A DNA stretch of 64,000 nucleotides, from contig NZ_JAIUCZ020000008.1 of assembly GCF_020176955.2 (NCBI RefSeq), positions 62,001-126,000 on the forward strand. The letters are read 5' to 3'. The notes beneath the pieces are model-generated. The model saw only the letters and a program-made list of their open reading frames with translations. It was not told the DNA's origin and did no database searches. The DNA is from Nocardia sp. alder85J. Its GTDB lineage: Bacteria > Actinomycetota > Actinomycetes > Mycobacteriales > Mycobacteriaceae. Of this stretch, positions 26,663-34,473 are shown piece after piece. The position numbers and the translations under genes are program-made. Every line of letters begins with the position of its first letter. Within the stretch, counting starts at the first letter, position 1.

Positions 26663-27456
26663 GCGTCAGTGAGATGGCCACCGTGGCCATGGATGTTGCC
26701 GAAATAATGCGCGGCACCGGAGACGAGCCGCACGGCGGCTCCGCACCGGCACCGAATCCCGGCAGCACCGTGGCCGGACACGGCGATGTGGCATCGCCGG
26801 TGCCCGGTGGTACCTCGGACGTGCGGCGAGTGTTGCTGGTATGGGACGCGCCGAATCTCGACATGGGTCTCGGCGCCATCCTCGGCGGCCGCCCGACCGC
26901 CGCCTACCGGCCGCGCTTCGACGCACTCGGCCGCTGGCTGCTGGCACGCAGCGCGGAGCTCTCCGTCGGCAGCGTGCACCGGGTCGAGGCGGAGGCCACG
27001 GTGTTCACCAACATCGCGCCCGGCACCGCCGACGTGGTGCGGCCCTGGGTCGAGGCACTGCGCAACGTCGGCTACGCGGTGTTCGCCAAGCCCAAGATCG
27101 ACGAGGATTCCGACGTCGACAGCGATATGCTCGCGCACATCGAGTTACGGCGCCGCGGTGCCGGGCTCGCGGGCATCATGGTCGCCTCCGCGGACGGCCA
27201 GGCGTTCCGGGAACCGCTCGAGGAGATCGCGGCCGCCGGGGTACCGGTACAGGTCCTCGGATTCCGCGAGCACGCGAGTTGGGCGGTGACGTCCGATATC
27301 CTCGAGTTCATCGATCTCGAAGACATCCCCGGGGTGTTCCGCGAACCGCTACCGCGGGTCAGCCTCGACTCGCTGCCCGAAGAGGGAGCATGGCTGCAGC
27401 CGTTCCGGCCGCTGTCCGCCCTGCTCGCTTCCCGCCCCGCTCAAGGAGTCGCTTAA
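26659..27456 (+). CDS. NYN domain protein (Rv0207c-like)
   Basis: This 265-residue protein has a NYN/PIN-like nuclease fold. After a variable 55-residue start comes RRVLLVWDAPNLDMGLGAIL, with the first conserved Asp-x-x-Asn. Downstream KPKIDEDSDVDSDMLAHIEL and GIMVASADGQAFREPLEE supply further acidic residues. The ATG overlaps the trmB stop; GGGGGAAG lies 8 nt upstream, so the longer GTG start at 26641 is less likely. Its stop directly abuts the mmpL3 GTG. In mycobacteria the same protein is encoded next to mmpL3. A metal-dependent RNase role is suggested by the fold, but the link to MmpL3 is unexplained. Confidence 0.85.
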   Translation: MSVSEMATVAMDVAEIMRGTGDEPHGGSAPAPNPGSTVAGHGDVASPVPGGTSDVRRVLLVWDAPNLDMGLGAILGGRPTAAYRPRFDALGRWLLARSAELSVGSVHRVEAEATVFTNIAPGTADVVRPWVEALRNVGYAVFAKPKIDEDSDVDSDMLAHIELRRRGAGLAGIMVASADGQAFREPLEEIAAAGVPVQVLGFREHASWAVTSDILEFIDLEDIPGVFREPLPRVSLDSLPEEGAWLQPFRPLSALLASRPAQGVA

Positions 27457-30450
27457 GTGTTCACCCGCTGGGGCGACTTGGTCTATCGCTTGCGCTACAC
27501 CGTGCTCGGCGTGGTGGTGGCGGCGCTGCTCGCATTGGGCGGCTACGGGTTGGGCCTGGAGGATCATCTCAGCTCCAGCGGGTGGGACGACCCGAATTCG
27601 GAGTCCTCGCAGGCGGCACAGCTGCTGGATCGCGTCTACGGGCGCGACCACACCAGCGATGTCATCGTCCTCTACAGCGCACCGGACGGCGGTACCGTCG
27701 ACGATCCGGCCTTCGCCGACAAGGTGACGACCAGCCTCGCCGGGCTGACTCAGCTCCCGGAGATCACCGGGCTGAGCTACTCGTACTGGAAGGTCGGCAG
27801 CACCCCCGCCACGGCGGCGCTGTCCACCAAGGACAAGAAGTCGGCCTTCGTGTCGGTCGCCATCAAGGGCGACAACGACACCGACGAGGTGAAGAACTAC
27901 CGCAAGGTGAAGGACGCCTTCACCATTCCGGGCGTCAAGGTTCAGGTGGCCGGCCTGCAGACGGTGTCCGGCACGCTCAACGACACCATGTCGGCCGACC
28001 AGCGCCGGATGGAGATCATCGCCATCCCGGCGGTGGCGGTGCTGCTGTTCTTCATCTTCGGCGGCGTGGTCGCGGCCGCGCTGCCGCTGATCGTCGGCGG
28101 GCTCACCGTGGTCGGCGCCAACGGCATCGTGCGGATCATCACCAATTTCACCGAGGTGAACTCGTTCGTCTCCCCGGTGGTATCGATGATCGGCCTGGGC
28201 CTGGCGATCGACTACGGCCTGTTCATCGTCAGCCGTTTCCGCGAGGAGATGGCCGAGGGCTACGACACCCGCGCGGCGGTCCGGCGTTCGGTGATGACCG
28301 CGGGCCGGACCGTGCTGTTCTCGGCGACGATGATCATCGCCGCCAGCGCGGGCATGCTGTTGTTCCCGCAGGGCTTCCTGAAATCGGTCGCCTACGGCAC
28401 CATCGCGACGGTGCTGCTCGCGGCGGTCAGCGCGGTGACCGTGCTGCCGGCGATGCTCGCCATCCTCGGCAAGCGCGTCGACAAGCTCGGGCTGAAGTGG
28501 TTCCGCAAGAACAAGACCGCCGAGGAGATCGAGAGCGGTTTCTGGGGCCGGTTACCGCAGTGGGTGATGAAACATCCGCTGAAGGTGGCGATCCCGCTGT
28601 GCATCATCCTGTTGCTGCTGATCATCCCGGTGAAGAATCTGAAATTCGGCGGGATCAGCGAGACCTATCTGCCGCCGGACAATCCGACCCGGGTGGCGCA
28701 GGCGGATTTCGACAAGCTGTTCCCGCTGCGCAAGACCAATCCGATCCAGCTGGTGCTGGTCACCGACAACACCTCAGAGATCGGCGCCGTCGTCAAGAAG
28801 GCCAGTCAGGCTCCCGGTCTGACCAGCTCGTTCTCCACTCCCGGCAAGCCGCCCAACGGGTCCAACGTCTGGCAGACGTCGAGCACGCTCAAGGATGCCG
28901 ACACCGCCGACGCCACCATCGACTATCTGCGCTCGATGGACGTCCCCGGCGATGTGAAGGTACTGATCGGCGGACAGCCCGCGATTCAGAAGGACAGTAT
29001 CGACGCGCTGATGTCGCGGATGCCGTTGATGATCGCGCTGGGGGTGCTGGTCACCACGATCCTGCTGTTCCTGACCTTCGGCTCGCTGGTGCTGCCGATC
29101 AAGGCCGCGTTGATGAGCGCGCTCGGGCTCGGCTCCACGCTGGGCATCCTGACGTGGATCTTCGTCGACGGCCACGGCGCCGGGGTGCTGAACTTCACGC
29201 CACAGCCGATCATGTCACCGGTATTGGTGCTGATCATCGCGGTGATCTACGGCCTGTCCACCGACTACGAGGTGTTCCTGCTGTCCCGCATGGTGGAGGC
29301 GCGCAGTCAGGGCGCGAGCACCACCGAGGCGGTCCGCATCGGCACCGCGCAGACCGGCCGGATCATCACCGCCGCCGCGCTGATCCTGCTCGTGGTGACC
29401 GGCGCCTTCGCATTCTCCGATCTGGTGATGATGCAGTACATCGCCTACGGCATGATCGCGGCGCTGTTCATCGACGCGACCGTGCTGCGCATGCTGCTGG
29501 TGCCCGCGATCATGAAACTGCTGGGCGACGACTGCTGGTGGGCGCCGCGCTGGATGAAACGGATCCAGCAGCGCATCGGCCTCGGCGAACCGATGCTGCA
29601 CGACGATCGGCCGCACAGCACTGATGTGCTCGACCTGGTCAAGGCCACCCCGATCACCGATCCGGTCACCATGCAGATGCCGATGCTGGCCGACGGCACC
29701 CCCGCCAAGCCGGCCCGGAAGCTGCGGCGGCCGCGCTTCATCAGCGGTGTGGACGGTGAGGCGCCGACCGAGCGGATCGGCGGGCGGATCATGGGCCGCT
29801 GGGGCTCCGGATTCAGATCGTCCGAACTGCCGGCGGTACCCGCTCCGGCCGCCGAAACCGCGGCGCCGAAACCGGCTCCGGCCGAGCCGACCCCGCCGAC
29901 CGGCGTGAGCACGCCCGCCACGCCCGCGGAGGGCACGGTCATGCCGCAGGCCCCGCTGCCCGGTGTGCCACCGCGCACGGTGACGCCGCCCGCCGCCGAC
30001 GCACCGGATACCCCGATCCCGATGGCACCGCTCGGCGCCACCCCGCGGGTGCTGCCGCCACAGCCCGGCTCCGTGCCGAAGGTGCCGCCGCATCCGGCGG
30101 ATCGTGCTCAGCTGTATCAACCGCACGAAGCGGATCCGGGCGGCCACGGCAGCCTCAAACCGGACGTGGCGCCCACCGGGCGGTCCTCGGCCTCCGGTCC
30201 GGCCCACGCCGCCGCGGACGAGGCCGAGTCGCAGGAACCGCCGACCACCCCGGTCCCGGCGCGGCCTGCCGATTCGGATACCCCGGGCGAGCCCCCGGCC
30301 GATTCCGAGCACGCCGAACGCGACAGCATCGAACAGTGGATGGCCAACCTGCGCTCGTCCCGGCCCGAATCGGACGAGACCGCCAAGGCGCCGGGCGGCG
30401 GCCGGACGGTGAGCGTCAACGAGTTGCTGCGCCGCCGCAACAGCCGATAG
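27457..30450 (+). CDS. mmpL3: MmpL3 trehalose monomycolate exporter (RND family)
   Basis: This 997-residue RND transporter uses proton flow to move trehalose monomycolate across the inner membrane for mycolate envelope assembly. It has twelve predicted helices, two periplasmic porter domains (about residues 35-170 and 390-530), and both Asp-Tyr relay pairs: LGLAIDYGLF (Asp252-Tyr253) and GLSTDYEVFL (Asp603-Tyr604). Residues about 750-997 are a Pro/Ala/Thr-rich cytoplasmic tail ending SVNELLRRRNSR. The GTG directly follows the NYN stop, with AAGGAG upstream. Synteny with trmB and NYN supports orthology to Rv0206c. Confidence 0.96.
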   Translation: MFTRWGDLVYRLRYTVLGVVVAALLALGGYGLGLEDHLSSSGWDDPNSESSQAAQLLDRVYGRDHTSDVIVLYSAPDGGTVDDPAFADKVTTSLAGLTQLPEITGLSYSYWKVGSTPATAALSTKDKKSAFVSVAIKGDNDTDEVKNYRKVKDAFTIPGVKVQVAGLQTVSGTLNDTMSADQRRMEIIAIPAVAVLLFFIFGGVVAAALPLIVGGLTVVGANGIVRIITNFTEVNSFVSPVVSMIGLGLAIDYGLFIVSRFREEMAEGYDTRAAVRRSVMTAGRTVLFSATMIIAASAGMLLFPQGFLKSVAYGTIATVLLAAVSAVTVLPAMLAILGKRVDKLGLKWFRKNKTAEEIESGFWGRLPQWVMKHPLKVAIPLCIILLLLIIPVKNLKFGGISETYLPPDNPTRVAQADFDKLFPLRKTNPIQLVLVTDNTSEIGAVVKKASQAPGLTSSFSTPGKPPNGSNVWQTSSTLKDADTADATIDYLRSMDVPGDVKVLIGGQPAIQKDSIDALMSRMPLMIALGVLVTTILLFLTFGSLVLPIKAALMSALGLGSTLGILTWIFVDGHGAGVLNFTPQPIMSPVLVLIIAVIYGLSTDYEVFLLSRMVEARSQGASTTEAVRIGTAQTGRIITAAALILLVVTGAFAFSDLVMMQYIAYGMIAALFIDATVLRMLLVPAIMKLLGDDCWWAPRWMKRIQQRIGLGEPMLHDDRPHSTDVLDLVKATPITDPVTMQMPMLADGTPAKPARKLRRPRFISGVDGEAPTERIGGRIMGRWGSGFRSSELPAVPAPAAETAAPKPAPAEPTPPTGVSTPATPAEGTVMPQAPLPGVPPRTVTPPAADAPDTPIPMAPLGATPRVLPPQPGSVPKVPPHPADRAQLYQPHEADPGGHGSLKPDVAPTGRSSASGPAHAAADEAESQEPPTTPVPARPADSDTPGEPPADSEHAERDSIEQWMANLRSSRPESDETAKAPGGGRTVSVNELLRRRNSR

Positions 30451-30458
30451 TCGAGAAG

Positions 30459-30497
30459 CCCGCCACCCGATCCATCGTTCCGGGACCGGGTGGCGGG
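30459..30497 (+). terminator. Terminator hairpin after mmpL3
   Basis: Inverted repeat CCCGCCACCCG (30459-30469) and CGGGTGGCGGG (30487-30497), 11 bp, followed by TTTCCTCGGTT. Confidence 0.75.
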
Positions 30498-30504
30498 TTT
30501 CCTC

Positions 30505-30589
30505 GGTTCATCGGTGTCCGGGGTTCATCGGTGTCCGGGGTTCATCGGTGTCCGGGGTTCATCGGTGTCCGGGGTTCATCGGTGTCCGG
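30505..30589. repeat. Five perfect 17-bp tandem repeats
   Basis: The unit GGTTCATCGGTGTCCGG is repeated five times without change, starting at 30505, 30522, 30539, 30556 and 30573. It lies between the mmpL3 terminator and the end of the convergent DUF1707 gene. It does not look coding. Confidence 0.95.
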
Positions 30590-30649
30590 GCAGTGTCGCC
30601 GCCGGGTCCGGCGACGGATCGGGAGCCCGCGCCCGGCAGTTGGCGGGAC

Positions 30650-31321
30650 TCAGGCTCCGCTGACCAACCGGCGCCACTGCACCCCGAACGGGTATTTGGC
30701 GGTGACCGAGCCGAAGCGCAGTTTGCCGTGTACCACCAGATGCAGTGCGCCGATGCCGGTGCCGCCGCTGCGCACCTTGTTGGTGACGCTGGAGCCGGTC
30801 AGTTCCAGGCCGTCGAGATCGACGGTGGCCTCCCCCGGCACGATCAGCGTCAGCGACGAACAGAAATCGTCGATGCGCAGTTCCACGATCTGGGTGGACA
30901 TGATCGCCTCGGTGAAGTCCAAGTTCACGCTGGACATGTGGTTGCTCAGATACAGCGACGGCGGCACCTGCCAGCGACCACGCCGGTTGATCGAGGACAG
31001 CCGCGAGCGGATCACGTTCCCGGCCGGGGCCGGTTGCGGCGGCCGGGCATAGGACGGCCGGGGCGGTTGCGGGTGCCCGGACAGCCGGACGCCCGGCAGG
31101 TCGACCAGTACCGCGTTCAGCTCGCCGCGGGTCTTGGCCGCCAGCGCGGTATCCATCCGCTCGGTGAATTCGCCCAGCGACAGCATCCCCAGGCCGACGG
31201 CCCGCTGGAGCAGCATTCCGACATGTTCCCGTTCGGCGTCCGATACTCGCAGGTCCCGGTCACCCACCGCACCCCCGGTCGCTGTCGGGCGCATTCCGGA
31301 GGTGGACATTGCCTCGCCCAT
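30650..31321 (-). CDS. DUF1707 and LiaF-like domain protein
   Basis: This 223-residue protein has two parts. Residues about 20-75 form the DUF1707 module (DLRVSDAEREHVGMLLQRAV, then LSLGEFTERMDTALAAKTRG), a short SHOCT-like helical domain common in actinobacteria. Residues about 105-220 are beta-rich (VELRIDDFCSSLTLIVPGEA, then GALHLVVHGKLRFGSVTAKY), like the cell-wall-active antibiotic response domain of LiaF/VraT-type proteins. No transmembrane helix is seen. The ATG at 31321 follows a TAGCCT box by 6 nt. The role may be stress sensing or regulatory; this is inference. Confidence 0.82.
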   Translation of the reverse strand: MGEAMSTSGMRPTATGGAVGDRDLRVSDAEREHVGMLLQRAVGLGMLSLGEFTERMDTALAAKTRGELNAVLVDLPGVRLSGHPQPPRPSYARPPQPAPAGNVIRSRLSSINRRGRWQVPPSLYLSNHMSSVNLDFTEAIMSTQIVELRIDDFCSSLTLIVPGEATVDLDGLELTGSSVTNKVRSGGTGIGALHLVVHGKLRFGSVTAKYPFGVQWRRLVSGA

Positions 31322-31327
31322 GCTTGA

Positions 31328-31333
31328 AGGCTA
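31328..31333 (-). promoter_or_regulatory. -10 box (TAGCCT), leaderless start of DUF1707 gene
   Basis: The minus-strand hexamer is 6 nt before the ATG at 31321. Confidence 0.5.
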
Positions 31334-31382
31334 CCGACGCGGGTCTTCCCGCACATCAGGGCAAACCCCGAATCGAGACCCG

Positions 31383-32660
31383 TCACCCGGTGGTGGCGGC
31401 GTCGGATTCGGCATCGGATTCGGCGCCGGGCAGATCGTAGCGGCCCGGCGTCGGCGAGTCCGGGTCGGCGTGGAACATCGGCTCGCCGGGATGCCCGCTG
31501 TTCAGTTCCTGATACAGGTTCGCCGGACTGGTGGACAGCAGCGAGCGCATCGCGGTATTCATCACCGCGACGAACGGCACCGCGAGCAGACCGCCGGGAA
31601 TACCGGCCATCACCACACCCGCGGTGATGGCGAGCACCACGGCCAGCGGGTGGATCCGTACCGCGCGACCCAGCAGCAGCGGTTGCAGCACATGGCTTTC
31701 CAGCTGCATGACCGCGACCGTGATGCCGAGCACTATCAGCGCGGTGACCAGGCCCTTGGTCATCAGCGCCAGGAAGACCGCGATGGTGCCGGCCAGCAGC
31801 GATCCGATGATCGGGATGAAGGCGCCGATGAACACCAGCGAGGCCAGCGGCAGCGCCAGCGGCACATTGAGGATCGCCAGCCCCGAGCCGATGCCGATTG
31901 CGTCGACCGCGGCCACCACCACGGTGGCCCGGACGAATCCGATCAGCGTGCCGAACCCGAGCCGCCCGGCGACCCGCACCCGCTCGCGGTGCCCGGTCGG
32001 CACGATCCGGGTGACGAAGTGCCAGATCCCGTCGCCGCCGTAGATGAAGAAGATGGTGATGAAGAAGGTCAGGAAGGTGCCGGTGAGGAATTCGCCGATC
32101 ACCGTCGCCGTGGTCAGCGCGCCGCTGGTGAGCGTCTGCTGATTCGATTCGATGGTCTTGATGATCGTGTTGCCCGCGTTGCGGATCTGGTCGTTGCTCA
32201 TGTGCAGCGGCCCGTTGATCAGCCAGTCCTGCGCACTCTGGATGCTGGTCTTGAATTCGTCGGTCAGCTGCGGGAAGCCGGTGATGGACTGCTCCACCAC
32301 GAAGGTGAAGATGCCCGCCAGCAGTCCGAGCGAGCCGACCAGCACCACGAACACCCCGACGCCGCGCGGCAATCCGAGCCGTTGCAGCACGTCGACCAGC
32401 GGCGACAGCAGCGCCGCGGCCAGCAGCGCGATGGCCAGCGGGATGACGACGGTGGTCAGCCGGTGGGCCAGATAGGCCATCGCGAGCACCGCGGCCAGGA
32501 TGAGCAGCAACCGCCAGCACCACTCCGCCGTCTGCCGCACCAGCGGATGCACCGCGTCGGCGGGATTGCGGTGGGTTACCGCCACGCGACCGGCGCCACC
32601 GGGCGGTGGCGGGCCGCCGGGATCATGTGTTGCCGCTGCCTCCGGCCCCTCACCGCTCAT
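31383..32660 (-). CDS. AI-2E family transporter (PerM-like permease)
   Basis: This 425-residue membrane protein of the AI-2E/UPF0118 family has about eight helices. After a Pro/Gly-rich N-terminus, helices begin at residue 45 (LLLILAAVLAMAYLAH). The conserved FIPIIGSLLAGTIAVFLAL and the C-terminal VLQPLLLGRAVRIHPLAVVL followed by GGLLAVPFVAVMN are clear family signatures. Family members export small solutes or act as antiporters, or stabilise the divisome (PerM). The ATG at 32660 is chosen over the longer frame because a TAGGCT box sits 7 nt upstream. It lies 61 nt upstream of the DUF1707 gene on the same strand. Confidence 0.88.
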   Translation of the reverse strand: MSGEGPEAAATHDPGGPPPPGGAGRVAVTHRNPADAVHPLVRQTAEWCWRLLLILAAVLAMAYLAHRLTTVVIPLAIALLAAALLSPLVDVLQRLGLPRGVGVFVVLVGSLGLLAGIFTFVVEQSITGFPQLTDEFKTSIQSAQDWLINGPLHMSNDQIRNAGNTIIKTIESNQQTLTSGALTTATVIGEFLTGTFLTFFITIFFIYGGDGIWHFVTRIVPTGHRERVRVAGRLGFGTLIGFVRATVVVAAVDAIGIGSGLAILNVPLALPLASLVFIGAFIPIIGSLLAGTIAVFLALMTKGLVTALIVLGITVAVMQLESHVLQPLLLGRAVRIHPLAVVLAITAGVVMAGIPGGLLAVPFVAVMNTAMRSLLSTSPANLYQELNSGHPGEPMFHADPDSPTPGRYDLPGAESDAESDAATTG

Positions 32661-32667
32661 GCCCGCG

Positions 32668-32673
32668 AGCCTA
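32668..32673 (-). promoter_or_regulatory. -10 box (TAGGCT), leaderless start of AI-2E gene
   Basis: The minus-strand hexamer is 7 nt before the ATG at 32660. Confidence 0.5.
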
Positions 32674-32720
32674 ACCGGAATCGGGCGGCTCGGGCAGTTA
32701 CCTCCAGGTGGAAAGCATGG

Positions 32721-32758
32721 CCACCCCTGGTGTGACCCCGCGACCACCCCTGGTGTGA
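32721..32758. repeat. Paired 15-bp direct repeat with internal CACC-N3-GGTG dyad
   Basis: CCACCCCTGGTGTGA occurs at 32721-32735 and 32744-32758, exactly 23 bp apart, about two helical turns. Each copy contains the inverted repeat CACC-CCT-GGTG. It lies in the divergent promoter region between the AI-2E and cyclase genes, so it may be an operator. Confidence 0.5.
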
Positions 32759-32843
32759 TGCGCAACTCGTCGCCGGCCGGATGCACGGCGCGCATCGGCG
32801 CGGATCACCGGGAGCGCCACCTGTCCGGTATCGTCCGGAACGC

Positions 32844-32849
32844 TAGATT
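32844..32849 (+). promoter_or_regulatory. -10 box (TAGATT) before the 14-codon upstream ORF
   Basis: The hexamer is 7 nt before the GTG at 32857. The cyclase transcript would then start inside or at the short ORF. Confidence 0.5.
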
Positions 32850-32856
32850 GGTCATC

Positions 32857-32901
32857 GTGTCGGCGCCCCTGGAAGTAAGACCAAGCACAGTACCTACATG
32901 A
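32857..32901 (+). CDS. Leaderless 14-codon upstream ORF coupled to the cyclase
   Basis: GTG TCG GCG opens a frame encoding VSAPLEVRPSTVPT that stops at TGA 32899-32901, overlapping the cyclase ATG (32898) as ATGA. It is preceded at leaderless distance by TAGATT. The cyclase ATG itself has no good Shine-Dalgarno sequence, so ribosomes finishing this peptide probably re-initiate on it. The peptide has no obvious function of its own. Confidence 0.45.
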   Translation: MSAPLEVRPSTVPT

Positions 32902-34448
32902 CTGGATCCACATCTCTGGAAGCGGTCAAACAGACCATGCACACCCGTTGGCCGCTGTACCTCGCCTCGATGCTGGCGGCCAACGCGTTCGGTGCGGTTC
33001 TGGTCTGGGCCTTCATCCAGTACGGGCTGCCCGCGCCCGAGGGAGCGCCGAGCGGGGTGCGGCGCACGGGCCTGCTCGTCCCGAGCCTGATCTTCGTGAT
33101 CGGCGGGGTGCTCAGCGTCGCGGCCGCCGCCCTGATGCTGCGGCCGGTGATGCGCTGGCAGGTGCGCGGCGGCCCGCCCAGCCGGCAGGAACAGATGGCC
33201 GCCCTGCACGCCCCGCTGCGGCAGGCGATCGTGCACCTGGGGCTGTGGCTGATCGGCGGCGCGGTGCTGGCGGTGACGCTGGTCGCCGACACCCCGCGGC
33301 TGGCGGGGGCGGTCGTGGTCACCGAATGTATGGCGGCGACGATCGTCTTCGGCTTCACTTACATGCTCGGCGAGCGGATCCTGCGCCCGGTGGCCGCGCA
33401 GGCGCTGTCCACCGGCACCTTCGACCACCATCTGACCGCCGGCGTCGGCACCCGGATGGCGATGACCTGGGGCATGGGCACCTTCGCGCCGACCATCGCG
33501 ATCGTGCTGCTGTGCGTCACCGAGATCACCTCCCAGGTGAAGTTCTCGGCGCAGTCGCTGGCACTGGCGATCCTGTTGCTGTGCGGGGTGGTGATCCTGC
33601 AGGCGCTGGCGCTGTCCATGCTGACCGGGTTCGGCATCTCCGATCCGGTGCGGCAGCTGTCGCGGGCCATCGCGCGGGTCCAGGAGGGCGCCCGCGACGT
33701 GCAGGTGGAGGTGTTCGACGGCAGCGAGATCGGCCTGCTGCAGGTCGGTTTCAACCGGATGATGGAGGAGGCCGCGCAGCGCCGCGAACTCCAGGAACTG
33801 TTCGGCCAGCACGTCGGCGAGGAGGTCGCCCGCCGGGCCCTGGAGTACGGCACCGAACTCGGCGGCGAGACCCGGTTCGTGGCAGTGCTGTTCGTCGACA
33901 TGGTCGGCTCCACCGCGACCGCCGCCGAGCGGCCGCCGACCGAGGTGGTGGCCCTGCTCAACGAGTTCTTCCGGATCGTCGTGGACGTGGTCGACCGGCA
34001 CAACGGGCTGATCAACAAATTCGTCGGCGATGCGGCGCTGGCCATCTTCGGTGCGCCGCTGGATCGTCCGGACGCGCCGACCGCCGCTCTCGCGGCGGCG
34101 CGGGATCTGCGCGGGGCGCTGCGGGCGCTGCCCGGCCTGGACGTCGGCATCGGGGTGTCGGCGGGGCTGGCGGTCGCCGGGAACATCGGGGCCGCGAACC
34201 GATTCGAGTACACGGTGATCGGCGATCCGGTCAACGAGGCTTCCCGGCTGACCGAGCTGGCCAAGGAATATCCGGGCCGGGTGCTGACCTCCGGCAGCGC
34301 GCTGTACTTCGCCGACGAGCGGGAACAGCAGTGCTGGCGCTCCGGCGACGAGGTGCAGTTACGAGGCCGCCGGCGCAAGACCCGGCTGGCCTGGCCGCGC
34401 CGCGATCCGGGTGCCGATCCCCCCGTCACGACGGAAGCGGCGCAATAG
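32898..34448 (+). CDS. Membrane-bound class III adenylate cyclase with HAMP domain
   Basis: This 516-residue protein has six predicted transmembrane helices (about residues 20-250). A HAMP linker follows (SDPVRQLSRAIARVQEG to LLQVGFNRMMEEAAQRR), then a class III cyclase domain at about 325-490. Metal-binding Asp residues are in LFVDMVGSTAT (Asp334) and NKFVGDAALAIFG (Asp378); the Lys of NKF is the adenine-specifying residue. The transition-state Asn and Arg lie in VIGDPVNEASRL. All catalytic residues are present, so it should convert ATP to cAMP. It resembles the mycobacterial Rv1318c-Rv1320c/Rv3645 group. Translation seems coupled to the upstream mini-ORF. Confidence 0.9.
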   Translation: MTGSTSLEAVKQTMHTRWPLYLASMLAANAFGAVLVWAFIQYGLPAPEGAPSGVRRTGLLVPSLIFVIGGVLSVAAAALMLRPVMRWQVRGGPPSRQEQMAALHAPLRQAIVHLGLWLIGGAVLAVTLVADTPRLAGAVVVTECMAATIVFGFTYMLGERILRPVAAQALSTGTFDHHLTAGVGTRMAMTWGMGTFAPTIAIVLLCVTEITSQVKFSAQSLALAILLLCGVVILQALALSMLTGFGISDPVRQLSRAIARVQEGARDVQVEVFDGSEIGLLQVGFNRMMEEAAQRRELQELFGQHVGEEVARRALEYGTELGGETRFVAVLFVDMVGSTATAAERPPTEVVALLNEFFRIVVDVVDRHNGLINKFVGDAALAIFGAPLDRPDAPTAALAAARDLRGALRALPGLDVGIGVSAGLAVAGNIGAANRFEYTVIGDPVNEASRLTELAKEYPGRVLTSGSALYFADEREQQCWRSGDEVQLRGRRRKTRLAWPRRDPGADPPVTTEAAQ

Positions 34449-34461
34449 GCTCCGGATTGGT

Positions 34462-34467
34462 TACGCT
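34462..34467 (+). promoter_or_regulatory. -10 box (TACGCT), leaderless GTG start
   Basis: The hexamer is 6 nt before the GTG at 34474, deciding that start over the longer frame from 34411. Confidence 0.5.
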
Positions 34468-34473
34468 GGCGGA

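Noticed and set aside
26841..29624. 927-codon frame overlapping the NYN and mmpL3 genes
   Set aside because: It is an Arg/Gly/Ala-rich shadow of two well-supported genes in another frame.
30505..30589. CRISPR array
   Set aside because: The repeats are contiguous with no spacers and no cas genes are present.
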